Of a stretch of DNA of 64,000 nt, positions 54,629 through 64,000 are shown piece after piece. The stretch covers positions 1,302,001 through 1,366,000 of the forward strand of contig NZ_CP032094.1 in the NCBI RefSeq assembly GCF_003544875.1, written 5' to 3'. Below the pieces are notes generated by a model, which saw only the letters and a list, made by a program, of their open reading frames with translations, was not told where the DNA came from and made no database searches. Origin of the DNA: Vibrio alfacsensis (GTDB taxonomy: Bacteria > Pseudomonadota > Gammaproteobacteria > Enterobacterales > Vibrionaceae). Positions within the stretch are counted from its first letter, which is position 1, and each line of letters starts with the position of its first letter. Position numbers and translations under genes: made by a program.

Positions 54629-57600
54629 TTCGATTCTTTGCAAAGCACCCTACTGCGGCCAATTTGCTCATGCTGACTTTGCTTATTTTGGGCATATCGT
54701 CGCTGTCGACGATTAAGCGTGAAACGTTTCCCGAATTTGATCCTCCTTATATCTTGGCAGGGGTCGTTTATCCGGGGGCCTCACCACAAGAAGTTGAAGA
54801 AAGCATTTGTGTGCGCATGGAAGATGCTGTCGATGGTCTAGCAAACATCGTGGAAACACAATGTGAGGCAATCGAGGGGTCAGCCCGACTAATACTAAAA
54901 CTCAATGAAGACGCCGATATTGGCCGGATGTTGGTCGATGTTCAAACCCAAATTAATGCCATCAACGACTTTCCTCAAGAAATCGAATCACCAATGGTGC
55001 AAGAGCTTGATTGGAACGAACCCGTGGTTGATGTCGCCATTACCGCTGATACCACTTGGCCAGAACTCAAAGCGTATGCAGAGCAGCTTAAGCGAACGTT
55101 AAAGTTGGATTACGGCGTGTCATTGGTCGACGTTGCTGGTTTTTCTGATCACCAGTACCGTGTAGAACTGGATACCCAAGCTATTCGGCAATTAGGGCTT
55201 AGCGTTGGTGATATCGCAGAGCAAATTGGGCGCCAAAACGTAAAACTGCCGAGCGGTAACGTAGAAACACCGGATAAAAACTTCTTAATTCGATTTGATG
55301 AGCGTCGAATCACACCAGAAGAATTGGAGACCATTGTTGTCGGTTCCGGCCCGAATGGCTCGATTATTCGGTTGCGTGACATTGCAACTATTACCGACCG
55401 CTTTGAACTCGACGAGCAAAAAGTCTTATTCGACGGTCACCCATCCGCTTTATTGAAAGTGAGCAAAAACAAAGAAGATGATGCCCTACGCATAAAAGAA
55501 CGTGTCAGCCAATTTGTGCAAGATCAGCAAGCCATCGCTCCAGATGGTGTGATGCTGCAAATGACAAATGACCTATCCTCCGTTCTCTGGGATCGCCTAA
55601 CCATGATGGTCAAAAATGGTTGGCAAGGTATCGTTCTCGTCTTTGCGACCATGTGGCTATTCTTCAGTTTTCGGTATTCGTTCTGGGTTGCCGCAGGCCT
55701 CCCTGTTGCATTTCTAGGCGGCCTATTTCTGATGGCTCAATTAGGGCTTTCGATCAACATTATGTCACTCGTCGGTTTGCTCATGGCTATCGGTATTATG
55801 ATGGACGACGCGATCGTGATTGCAGAATCCATCGCTTCACATCTAGACCGCGGCGAAGAAATCGATGATGCAGTCGTTAAAGGCGTGAAGAAAGTGCTGC
55901 CGGGGGTTATTTCTTCCTTTCTTACCACCGTCTGTATTTTTGGTAGTTTACTATTTCTACAAGGTGAAATGGGCGCGGTGCTTAAAGCGGTACCCCAAGT
56001 ACTGATTTTGGTGCTTACCCTAAGTTTGGTCGAGGCGTTTTTGATCTTACCCAACCACCTCTCGCACTCTTTGCACAAGCAAAACAAGATAAACCGACCG
56101 CCAAATTTAAACAAAAATTATTAGATTCATTCGAGAACTTTCGCAATACCACGTTGGTGAATGCGGTCGACAAAGTTGTAGAATATCGTTACGCGTTTAT
56201 CGGCGGAGTGATCGCGCTACTGCTCATTTCAGCGGCAACGCTTGTTGGGGGAGTGCTCAAATTCCAGCCTTTCCCTGAATTAGATGGCGACATTGCTGAG
56301 GCGCGGATCATTCTTCCACCCGGTTCTTCTTTGTCTCAAACCGAAGCCGTGGTCGACAAAATTGTTGCTTCAGCGCAAAGGCTTGATAAAGCATGGTCTG
56401 AGAGTGAAGAAAATGGGCAGCCACTCATACACCACATCACCAGCCAGTTTAACGCGAATGCAGATGCGAATGAATCAGGCCCACACATTGCCACAGTTCG
56501 CCTAGATTTATTAGGCGCTGAAAGCCGTAATACGCTAATTGATGATTTTATTGCAGCATGGCGTGATGATGTTGGGGAATTGGCGGACCCTATCTCCTTA
56601 GTCTTTAAACAACCAACCATGGGGCCAGGAGGCCGAGCAATTGAGATCCGTGCTAAACATGACGATCTTGATGCACTGAAAGCCGCATCCATCGATATTC
56701 AACAATATCTTAATGAATTTGATGGCGTTCACGGCGTATTAGATGACATGCGCATGGGTAAAGAAGAAGTATTGGTCAAACTACGTCCCGGAGCAGAAGC
56801 CTATGGTATCAACGGCCAACTGATTGCTAACCAACTTCGCGCGGCGTTCTTTGGTCAAACAGCTGATGAAATTCAAGTTGGTGTAGAGAACATTTCAATT
56901 GAAGTGCGTCTCAACAAAGTACAAGCTGGGGATTTACAACAATTGGCAAATTTCCCAATCATTTTGTCCGATGGGAGCCAAATTCCCCTTGCAACGGTTG
57001 CGACTCTCGACTTCCAACGTAACTACGTTCGAATTCAACGCATTAATGGACTTCGCACAATCAGTGTGTTTGGGGATATCGATAATACCAAAGCGAACTC
57101 TACTGCCATCATTCGTCAATTTCAAAAAGATGAGGCGCCAAGGCTTATCCAGAAATATCCTGGGTTGCGTTTTGACTTTGAAGGTGAAGCCAAAGATACC
57201 GCGGAAACAGGGGCATCGATGGGTAAAGGATTCTTACTTGGATTGTTTGGCGTATTTGCCATTTTAAGTTATCAATTCCGCAGTTATCTGGAACCCTTTG
57301 TGGTCATGCTTGCTATTCCACTCGCTTTTATTGGTGTGGTTTGGGGACATATTTTGCTTGGGCACTCGCTAAGTATGCCAAGCATGATGGGCTTTGTTTC
57401 ATTGGCGGGAATCGTCGTGAATGACTCCATTCTATTAGTCCAATATATTCGTCATCACGTAGATGAAGGGGACAGCGTTCACGACTCGGTAGTTAAAGCT
57501 AGCCGCGAGCGCTTTCGGGCAGTATTCCTTACTTCCATGACGACCGCTGCAGGCTTGTTGCCTCTGCTGACGGAAACCAGCTTACAAGCTCAAGTTATTC

Positions 57601-57724
57601 AGCCGCTGGTTATCTCCATTGTGTTCGGTATTTTTGCATCAACATTGCTCGTATTATTTATGATCCCGCAGCCTACGCCATTTTGGCCGATTTTGGCTTA
57701 GTTCATAAACATGAAACCATTTAA
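54625..57724 (+). pseudogene. RND efflux permease (HAE1 family), two frameshifts
   Basis: First part to about 56084 (MIRFFAKHPTAANLLML, YPGASPQEVEESI, GIMMDDAIVIAESI with the proton-relay Asp pair in TM4). One missing A in the run 56081-56084 breaks the frame; adding it continues as QDKPTAKFKQKLLDSFENF and the second half (periplasmic loop, GIVVNDSILLVQYI, TSMTTAAGLLPLLTETS). A further missing G near 57668 changes the end: corrected IPAAYAILADFGLVHKHETI to a TAA at 57722. Corrected length is about 1032 residues, right for the family. Outer-membrane partner gene absent. As given the pump is non-functional. Confidence 0.88.
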
Positions 57725-57773
57725 TTTATCCGCAGAATTCTGTCTTAAATAATTGGATAATCGAAATGGAAAG

Positions 57774-57798
57774 AGAGTGGCAAACGTCACTCTTTTTC
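57774..57798 (+). terminator. Terminator of the efflux operon
   Basis: AGAGTG / CACTCT stem, 8-nt loop, T5 tail. Confidence 0.8.
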
Positions 57799-58235
57799 GT
57801 TAGCCTCAGCTAGGGATAATCTAGACTTGCTTATCCCAAGTTGAGGTTAATTATTTTTACCCACAAAAACACACAAACCAGCAACATTTAATGCCAGTTT
57901 GCGTCAAATTAAACTTAAATATGAAGGCTTATTAATGGAATTGTGGGAAATTTTCATAATCAAACTGGATACCAGGATAGAAATCATTCAACTTATCGAA
58001 TTAAATGCCTGTTTTTGAGCAGTAAAAACACACCTAACCAACACATTTTTAATCATACCCAACGAAAATGAAATCATTGATTCGACAATTAACATTTCAA
58101 CAATGATTTCAACAATGTTAACTTTAGCCTCGTTGGTCGCACTGGTGGTATGCCCCTCACCAAGCCTATTATCAGTTTGATATGGACGTTCGACCATCTC
58201 CAAAATGAATAGACACCTAAGTTGGTGCCCTTTTT
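57799..58235. other. Gene-poor region with a possible small hydrophobic peptide or RNA
   Basis: No clear protein gene. A 25-codon frame at 58103-58180 on the plus strand reads MISTMLTLASLVALVVCPSP then SLLSV; it is hydrophobic but lacks a ribosome site. Because a strong terminator follows at 58236-58267 with no gene before it, an unannotated small transcript ending there is plausible. The minus-strand 104-codon frame (57988-58302) crosses that terminator and looks spurious. Confidence 0.4.
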
Positions 58236-58267
58236 CGCCCGTGAAGGCTTTCTTTGCGGGCTTTTTT
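58236..58267 (+). terminator. Orphan rho-independent terminator
   Basis: GCCCG...CGGGC stem, then T6, preceded by a smaller CACC...GGTG hairpin at 58214-58227. It lies 510 bp past the last gene's stop, so it probably ends a small RNA or short ORF. Confidence 0.75.
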
Positions 58268-58283
58268 CTATCTATTGCATCCC

Positions 58284-58350
58284 TATACCTAAGTGACTTC
58301 AAGGCACTGAATCCACAGCTTTATCATTGACTCGAGGGGGCTTGGGTATA
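58284..58350. repeat. TATACCCAAG intergenic repeat (67 bp)
   Basis: TATACCTAAG, interior TGACTTCAAGGCACTGAATC, right end CTTGGGTATA (9 of 10 inverted match). Same family as 47966-48037. Confidence 0.8.
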
Positions 58351-58484
58351 CACACAAAAAAGCCAAGCGATAAAGCTTGGCAAACAGAGCAACAAGTTCA
58401 ATGTCGACTGCTAACTGACATTGAGCTCGTATGAGAATCACTCTTGGTTATCACTCATTCTAGTGACAAACCGTTGGTCAGAAA

Positions 58485-58751
58485 CTAAGACTTACTCGCC
58501 TCTGTTTTCTGGCATTTGATTTTAACCAATTGGGCTTGTTGTTCTTTGATATGTTTAACGATACGTTCGTCACGTTCATCAATGGCGTCCATATTCATTT
58601 GTTCGATATCGGCGACGGCTTCATGCTTCATCGTTGTAAATTCTTGACGTAAATCTGCACTCCACTCTTCTTTATCTAAAGTGTTAGCAGCAGTGATTGG
58701 CGATGACATTACAGCAATAAGACCTAGAGTAGAAAGAAATACGCTTTGCAT
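58485..58751 (-). CDS. Small exported helical protein of unknown function
   Basis: 88 residues. Signal peptide 1-21 (VMSSPITAA). The mature part is charged and helical (EEWSADLRQEFTTMKHEAVADI, DERDERIVKHIKEQQAQLVKI) with a single Cys. AAGGAGC ribosome site 6 nt from the ATG. No family recognised; it is upstream of, and on the same strand as, the next RND cluster's terminator, with no visible operon link. Confidence 0.8.
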   Translation of the reverse strand: MQSVFLSTLGLIAVMSSPITAANTLDKEEWSADLRQEFTTMKHEAVADIEQMNMDAIDERDERIVKHIKEQQAQLVKIKCQKTEASKS

Positions 58752-59001
58752 AATAAGCTCCTTTAGGATTAGCAGTTCATTGGTTTACAATTTATACATT
58801 GCACATAGGATGCCAACTTTTAAAGCCTTAATATCAATAACTTACATTAAATAAAACAATTTCCACTTTTACTCAATGGCGAAATTCACACACACAGAGT
58901 TAAATTAACCAACGCTATTTTTGAATAACTAACCATTCACTTAATCTATAGTATAACCCTAGTCGAGTTAAGATGCGGTTACCCCGAAAAAAACAACGCA
59001 C

Positions 59002-59028
59002 AAAAAAAAGCAGCTCGAGAGCTGCTTT
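59002..59028 (-). terminator. Terminator of the leftward MFP-RND operon
   Basis: Read leftward: AAAGCAGCT, 4-nt loop, AGCTGCTTT, then a T8 run. Confidence 0.92.
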
Positions 59029-59051
59029 AGTTAGCGTTTCAAAACGATGAA

Positions 59052-62000
59052 TTAACTTTGCGTACTTTGATCGCCAAGTTGGGTCTGCTTATCTTTTCTG
59101 AATCGACCAAATATGCGCCCAAAAAATCGCTTAACCGCTCGGAAGATATCTTTAATATCCTCTAACATGAGGTACAAACACGGCACCAAAATGAGCGTCA
59201 GAACGGTTGCAAATAGAACGGCAAAGCCAAGCGCGACCGCCATTGGGATGACAAAGCGTGCCTGTAGGCTCGTTTCAAACATAATTGGCAGTACACCCGC
59301 AAAGGTCGTGATAGACGTCAGTGTAATAGCACGAAAACGCGCGCACCCCGCCTCAACAACCGCTTGCTTAATGCTCATCCCTTTCTCACGCACTTGGTTG
59401 ACGTAATCGGTCATCACCAGAGAATCATTGATTACAACACCAGCCGCCGCAATCAATCCAAAGGTAGACATCATACTGATGTCCATATCCAACCAGAAAT
59501 GTCCCCAAATAGCCCCCGTTAAGCTAAACGGAATCACTGACATCACAATCAATGGTTGGGTATAACTTTTTAATGGCACAGCAAGCAGGATATAAACAAT
59601 GATCATGCCTGCAATAAAGAACATGATCTGTTCATTACGTTGCGCGGCTTGCTCTTCGATGTCACCACCAAGCTCAGTTTTAACACTTGGGAACTCACTC
59701 TGTAAGTCTGGCAAAATAGTGTCGTCAATGATCTTCACCACTTCTTGTGGTTCCACCAGTTCTTCATCGATTGAGCCGTAGACATAAACCGTTTGGTATC
59801 CGCCCTCACGTCGAATCGTACTCACACCTGGCTGCTCACTGATATTCACCACGTCACCCAACATCACTTTTTTGCCTGCTGGTGTTGTGATCACAGCATA
59901 ACGCAATGATGAGAACGCTTCACGAGTCAATTGAGGGTAACGGACCATGACTTTGATCTCTTCACCATCTCGAATGATGCGCTGTGCTTCCCCGCCGTAG
60001 AAGCTCCCACCAACTTGCTCAGCAACCATTGTCAAATCTAAGCCAAGGTCATAAGCCACCGGCGCTAAAGACAGCAGGACTTCTTTACTGCCTGAATCGA
60101 TGGATGACGACACATCATACAGTCCCTCTTCTTGCTGTAGACGATCAATCAGATAACGACCCGCTTCGTTAAGCTCATTGATATCTGAACCAAACAGCAA
60201 ATAGCCGAATTCATCACGATCACCACCACCAGCACTTTGCTCACGAATCTTAAAGCTCTTCATACCAGGAATTGTTGGCATAGCTTCTCGCCAACGTCGT
60301 GCTAATTCAAACGTGTTGAAAGGACGCAATTCTTCATCCACAAGCGGCACTAAAATACGCCCCTCGGTGCGACTTCGGTTGTAAGACAGTACGTCTCGAA
60401 TCATCCCTTGTCCGTATTCATCAATGGTTTGATTCTCAATTTTCTGCATCACCCCCTCAATGATTTTTAGAGCGTTGATGGTTTGTTCACTCGAAACGGT
60501 ATCGTTCATTTCGATCGTCACCGCAGGGTAATCTGTCGGTACTTTAGGGTTTGGAATCACTCGAACATAATTTGAAGTGACAAGTGCCGCACTAATAACA
60601 AGTAAACCACAAAAAACCGCAAACACCGTCCAACGCCAATGCGTACAAGTGGAAACAAAACGTCGATAAGGCCCGTTCACGAAACCGAAAAAGCGTTGGT
60701 TAAAGCGATCTCGCCAACTCCCTGGCTCAATTGGAGTAAAGTTTGTGTGTGCCAAGTGTGCAGGCAGAATGAGCTTTGATTCAATCAAGCTAAAAATCAA
60801 ACACAGGATGACCACACCAGCGATACCGTAGAAAAAGGCACTGTCTATCCCACTCGATAGCAAGAACGGAGCGAAGACGGCAATCGTCGTCAGAACCCCA
60901 AACGTAGCAGGTGTTGCTACTCGCTTAACACCACGAACGACGTTGTCTACACCTCCACCTTTTTCTTCAATTTCACTATAGGCACTTTCTCCAGTTACGA
61001 TAGCGTCATCGACAACAATCCCAAGAACCATAATAAAGGCAAACAATGAGATAACGTTGACTGTTATGCCTAGCATCGGCATTAGCATCACTGCCCCCAA
61101 GAAACAAACGGGTAAGCCAACCATAACCCACATTGCTAACCGGAAACGTAAGAAAATCGACAACATGATGGCGACTAAAGCGGCACCTTGAAGTAGATTT
61201 TTCAACATCATGTCTAAGCGGCCATTGAGGTAGTACGTCATATCGACAAGCACTTTTAACTGCACATCATCAGGCAACGTTTTATTCTTAGCCTCGATGT
61301 ACTTACGAACCGACTCCGCTACAGGAATGATGTTTTGGTCACGAGTCGCTTGTACCGCCATATAAACGGCATTTTGACCAGAATATTCGAAATAACGGTC
61401 TTCTTCGGTAAAGCCATCTTTAATGGTCGCAATATCTTGCAGCAACACTTTTGCACCATTTGCGCCTAATTTTACCGGGATATTGCGAAACTCATCGCCA
61501 TGATAGTATTGGTTTTCAATACGTACCGCGATCATGCCTGCGTTTGTCTTTACTTCACCGGCCGAAAAGTTAGCGGAATAACGACGAATCGCGTTACTCA
61601 CATCATTCAAGGTGAGGTCGTATTTGCGCAGAACCAGAGGGTCTACTTCAATGGCGATCTCTTCTTCTGGAGCACTGAGATCAACCAACATGATGTTTTT
61701 CAGTTGTAGAAGTTCATCTTCAACTTGCTTAGCAATAGGTTTAAGCTCTTCAAGAGGACGGTCCCCTACCAAGCCCATTTCTATCACTTCTTGGCGCCAT
61801 TCAACCTGATAAACGTTGATGGGTTCCATGCCTGCCGGTAGATTAGATAAAGTATCAGTCCGCTGCTTTACATCGTCCAAAACGCGCTTAATATCTGCGT
61901 TTACATCCACTTCAATCGAGACATGCGCACTGCCTCTAGACGCCCGCGCAACGGTTTTCTTGATGCCGGTAACGTCCTTGACCGACTCCTCTATTTTCAC

Positions 62001-62210
62001 AAGGATACTCTCTTCTATTTCTTGTGGAGAGGCCCCTGGGTAAGCCGCACGAATATTGATGTAGTTCACTTCAACGTTCGGGAACATCTGGCGTTGGATA
62101 AACATAAAGCTCACGATCCCCATAATGATAATAAACATCATCATTAGATTCGCGGCGACGGAATTATTGGCAAAATAGGCGATTAAGCCTTTTTGTTGTT
62201 TCTCTTCCAT
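59052..62210 (-). CDS. RND efflux permease (HAE1/AcrB superfamily)
   Basis: 1052 residues, intact. 12 membrane helices and two periplasmic loops. Starts MEEKQQKGLIAYFANNSVAANLMMM; YPGASPQEIEESILVKIE, GIVVDDAIVTGESAY (TM4 Asp pair), GVVINDSLVMTDYVNQVRE and TSITTFAGVLPIMFETSLQA are family landmarks. Uses proton entry to drive drug or metabolite export with the MFP encoded just upstream (13-bp gap). No outer-membrane factor in the operon, so it probably borrows TolC or a similar protein. Closest in pattern to the AcrB-like group sometimes seen with two-gene operons in Vibrio. Confidence 0.95.
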   Translation of the reverse strand: MEEKQQKGLIAYFANNSVAANLMMMFIIIMGIVSFMFIQRQMFPNVEVNYINIRAAYPGASPQEIEESILVKIEESVKDVTGIKKTVARASRGSAHVSIEVDVNADIKRVLDDVKQRTDTLSNLPAGMEPINVYQVEWRQEVIEMGLVGDRPLEELKPIAKQVEDELLQLKNIMLVDLSAPEEEIAIEVDPLVLRKYDLTLNDVSNAIRRYSANFSAGEVKTNAGMIAVRIENQYYHGDEFRNIPVKLGANGAKVLLQDIATIKDGFTEEDRYFEYSGQNAVYMAVQATRDQNIIPVAESVRKYIEAKNKTLPDDVQLKVLVDMTYYLNGRLDMMLKNLLQGAALVAIMLSIFLRFRLAMWVMVGLPVCFLGAVMLMPMLGITVNVISLFAFIMVLGIVVDDAIVTGESAYSEIEEKGGGVDNVVRGVKRVATPATFGVLTTIAVFAPFLLSSGIDSAFFYGIAGVVILCLIFSLIESKLILPAHLAHTNFTPIEPGSWRDRFNQRFFGFVNGPYRRFVSTCTHWRWTVFAVFCGLLVISAALVTSNYVRVIPNPKVPTDYPAVTIEMNDTVSSEQTINALKIIEGVMQKIENQTIDEYGQGMIRDVLSYNRSRTEGRILVPLVDEELRPFNTFELARRWREAMPTIPGMKSFKIREQSAGGGDRDEFGYLLFGSDINELNEAGRYLIDRLQQEEGLYDVSSSIDSGSKEVLLSLAPVAYDLGLDLTMVAEQVGGSFYGGEAQRIIRDGEEIKVMVRYPQLTREAFSSLRYAVITTPAGKKVMLGDVVNISEQPGVSTIRREGGYQTVYVYGSIDEELVEPQEVVKIIDDTILPDLQSEFPSVKTELGGDIEEQAAQRNEQIMFFIAGMIIVYILLAVPLKSYTQPLIVMSVIPFSLTGAIWGHFWLDMDISMMSTFGLIAAAGVVINDSLVMTDYVNQVREKGMSIKQAVVEAGCARFRAITLTSITTFAGVLPIMFETSLQARFVIPMAVALGFAVLFATVLTLILVPCLYLMLEDIKDIFRAVKRFFGRIFGRFRKDKQTQLGDQSTQS

Positions 62211-62223
62211 GATGGACTCCTAC

Positions 62224-63381
62224 TTACTGCACGACGATTTCGGAGTCGTTATTCTTTTTTGCCACTTGGACTGCCATGCCTTTTTGCGGATATTCCGGCA
62301 GCGTTAACACCAGCTTATCTGATTGCTCTAAGCCCTCGCCTACAAGCAAAAATTCACCTTCGGCACGCAAAACATTCACGGTACGTGGCTGCAATTCATT
62401 TTCTTCATTCACCACCCAAACGGTGCGGTTTTTTACCAATTCTTGAGGAAGGCGATAAATATGCTTCAACTCTTTACCGGTGAAGCTCACTTCCACGTAA
62501 GAACCAAATTTGATTGGAGGCTGTTTATTATCTAAGCCATATGGGTCTCGGACCTGTATAACCATGTTGATCATGCGAGTTGCGCTATCAATCATACCAA
62601 GATCGCGAACCACAACCCCCTCTCGAGTCGTAGACAAAATACCTTGCTGAGTGACGGTTGCTCTTAACTCAGAAACTGACTCTGGGAGAAATGCACTGTC
62701 AAACCCAGCAATCGGGACATGAATTTCTGCAACTTCAATATTGTTTAACGTTGCCACTCGTGACCCTGACGATACAAACTGACCTACGCCAATTTCACGT
62801 TCAACCACTAGCGCATCGTATGGTGCAACAACTTTGCAATTTTCCAGATCACGCTTAGCACGCTTCAACGCCGCTTGCGCCGATTTAACCTGAGCTTGGG
62901 CGCTCAATACATGAGGCTTACGCAAATACAAGTCCGTGACTTGCTTATCGCTGAGCTTTCGTGCTTGTCGCTTCGCCACTTCGGCTTTTGCTTCTTCTTC
63001 AATCAAGGTGGCGCGCGCACTTGCTAGCCCGGCTTCTGCTTGTAAAACGGCCGCTTCATAGTTATCACTTTCTATCGTAAACAGCACTTCTCCGCGTTTT
63101 ACTATGCCTCCTGTGACAAAATTAGGGTGCCAACTGATCACCTCACCACTCACTTGAGCCGCTAAGTGGGTTTTCTCAAACGGCACCATTTCGCCGTGAC
63201 TTGTGATCACCACTTTATGGTCTGTAGGGAACAGAGAGGAGGTATGGACGGTCGGATCACCGATCGCTGTTTTTGTTGGTTCTTTTTCTGGGGCCGTTGC
63301 GGCGATAGCAGCATAGCCCGCATAAGAGCCACCCACGACAACGAAAGGCAGTAGCCAACGGAAGATTGGTTTTGCTAACAT
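62224..63381 (-). CDS. RND membrane-fusion protein (HlyD/AcrA family)
   Basis: 385 residues from the ATG at 63381, with AAGGA upstream. Membrane anchor at about 5-25 (IFRWLLPFVVVGGSYAGYAAIAA), lipoyl half-motif AQVSGEVISWHPNFVTGGIVKRGEVL, coiled-coil hairpin at about 100-165 (ARATLIEEEAKAEVAKRQARKL), second lipoyl half VVAPYDALVVEREIGVGQFV, then beta-barrel domains. First gene of MFP-RND; links the permease to an outer-membrane channel. Intact, in contrast with the 53-kb pair. Confidence 0.93.
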   Translation of the reverse strand: MLAKPIFRWLLPFVVVGGSYAGYAAIAATAPEKEPTKTAIGDPTVHTSSLFPTDHKVVITSHGEMVPFEKTHLAAQVSGEVISWHPNFVTGGIVKRGEVLFTIESDNYEAAVLQAEAGLASARATLIEEEAKAEVAKRQARKLSDKQVTDLYLRKPHVLSAQAQVKSAQAALKRAKRDLENCKVVAPYDALVVEREIGVGQFVSSGSRVATLNNIEVAEIHVPIAGFDSAFLPESVSELRATVTQQGILSTTREGVVVRDLGMIDSATRMINMVIQVRDPYGLDNKQPPIKFGSYVEVSFTGKELKHIYRLPQELVKNRTVWVVNEENELQPRTVNVLRAEGEFLLVGEGLEQSDKLVLTLPEYPQKGMAVQVAKKNNDSEIVVQ

Positions 63382-64000
63382 CAAAAATCCTTTTTTATTG
63401 TAGTAATCACCGATTCACCCCTAAGACTCTCGTCTTTGCACTATGTTAAAATCAAATTGATCAATAACTTAGATTTTCATTCCCAAGGGTAAATGGTGAG
63501 ATATTCGCATCTGAAATAGACAACTTTGTAATGAGGTAGCGAGCACATAGGTTATGTTCTTCCGCCACAAAATCACTTTCCATAGAAAGTTAATAAAATT
63601 AACAAAAGTTAACCACTTGTGCAAGTCATGCTCCATTACACCTACTCTTTATACGCAATCCATATGCCAAAAGTTTACTTATTAATATTCAATAACTTAG
63701 ACTGCTTAGAGATTTTCATTAGCGCAGTATTGGCAATTACCACCAATAATTAGTGATATTAACCATTTGAGTACGAAACATAATGAAAAACATAATATTG
63801 TCCGTCTGGAAAGTAGAGAGGAAAAAGCAAAACTGCGACTCAACGACACTTCGACAGATTACCTGCTGTTAATCCTTGATATATAATCAAAGTAATCTCA
63901 ATAAATGGAATTCACAGCGTTATCATTGATTCTAATTCAAAGAAAATAACGCAATGGCAAACAAGGAAGTGTGCATTGCCCCATTCTCTCTAAAATATTT
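63382..64000. other. Terminal intergenic region
   Basis: 619 bp without a supported gene. It contains the promoter of the leftward MFP-RND operon. An ATG at 63954 opens a frame to the window edge (MANKEVCIAPFSL...), too short to judge, with no ribosome site. Confidence 0.4.

Noticed and set aside
57988..58302. 104-codon minus-strand ORF
   Set aside because: It spans an orphan terminator and the edge of a repeat element, has no ribosome site, and has a composition unlike neighbouring proteins.
1..64000. CRISPR array, tRNA/rRNA genes, prophage, integron or transposon
   Set aside because: No direct-repeat/spacer pattern, cloverleaf, rRNA-like stretch, integrase or transposase was seen; the tandem repeats here are contiguous, without spacers.

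Overview
The window reads as a chromosomal segment of a Vibrio, most likely of the Harveyi/parahaemolyticus group and possibly the second chromosome. This is inferred from the proteins: DUF2058, the Vibrio-type ribosome recycling factor-like protein, the PpsA/PpsR pair, a DmsABC set very close to the enteric one, a spare PurA and a spare TyrRS, several BCCT carriers and RND pumps. A Vibrio-style palindromic repeat (ends TATACCCAAG...CTTGGGTATA) also recurs. No rRNA, tRNA, CRISPR array, integrase, transposase or phage gene was seen.

Layout. 0-5 kb: SPOR lipoprotein, PBP5-type carboxypeptidase, BCCT carrier, YghU-type glutathione transferase. 5-14 kb: small regulatory and redox genes (TetR with a divergent DHFR-like protein and a perfect palindromic operator, two SDRs, double cupin, radical SAM, LysR, AraC-GyrI, aminotransferase), plus a 53-codon remnant of a CYTH/class IV adenylate cyclase. 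14-24 kb: small secreted proteins, lipoate ligase-like protein, RhlE helicase, DJ-1/PfpI and YjbR proteins, a eukaryotic-type glutathione synthetase, a universal stress protein. 24-28 kb: LysR divergent from a PurA paralogue, an isochorismatase-fold protein without the usual Cys, a PEBP protein. 28.4-32.3 kb: heat-shock cluster hsp20-dnaK-dnaJ (class B) behind a convincing sigma-32 promoter, in which hsp20 and dnaJ are frameshifted. 32-36 kb: ppsR/ppsA divergent pair. 37-43 kb: anaerobic DMSO respiration (dmsABC leftward; TorD-type chaperone, NapF-like ferredoxin and LuxR regulator rightward). 43-46 kb: second tyrS followed by a scar of gene remnants (5'-truncated thiolase, tail of an outer-membrane efflux factor, an octamer tandem repeat). 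46-52 kb: GltS, small membrane protein, beta-mannosidase, a divergent BCCT carrier. 52-58 kb: tetR-MFP-RND efflux operon with two likely operators and three single-base frameshifts. 58-63 kb: a second, intact MFP-RND pair, leftward.

Two themes stand out. First, at least four genes (hsp20, dnaJ, MFP, RND) are broken by single-base indels, mostly in short homopolymers, while neighbouring long genes are intact; either the assembly has homopolymer errors or these accessory genes are decaying. Second, intergenic spaces hold unusual degenerate tandem repeats with units of 8, 15, 17 and 21 bp plus an exact 8-bp repeat, several touching gene ends. I did not find a clear new defence or biosynthetic system. 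The strongest biological oddities are the eukaryotic-type glutathione synthetase, the divergent BCCT carrier with a changed aromatic box, the Cys-less isochorismatase and the remnant-rich 44.6-46.2 kb region.
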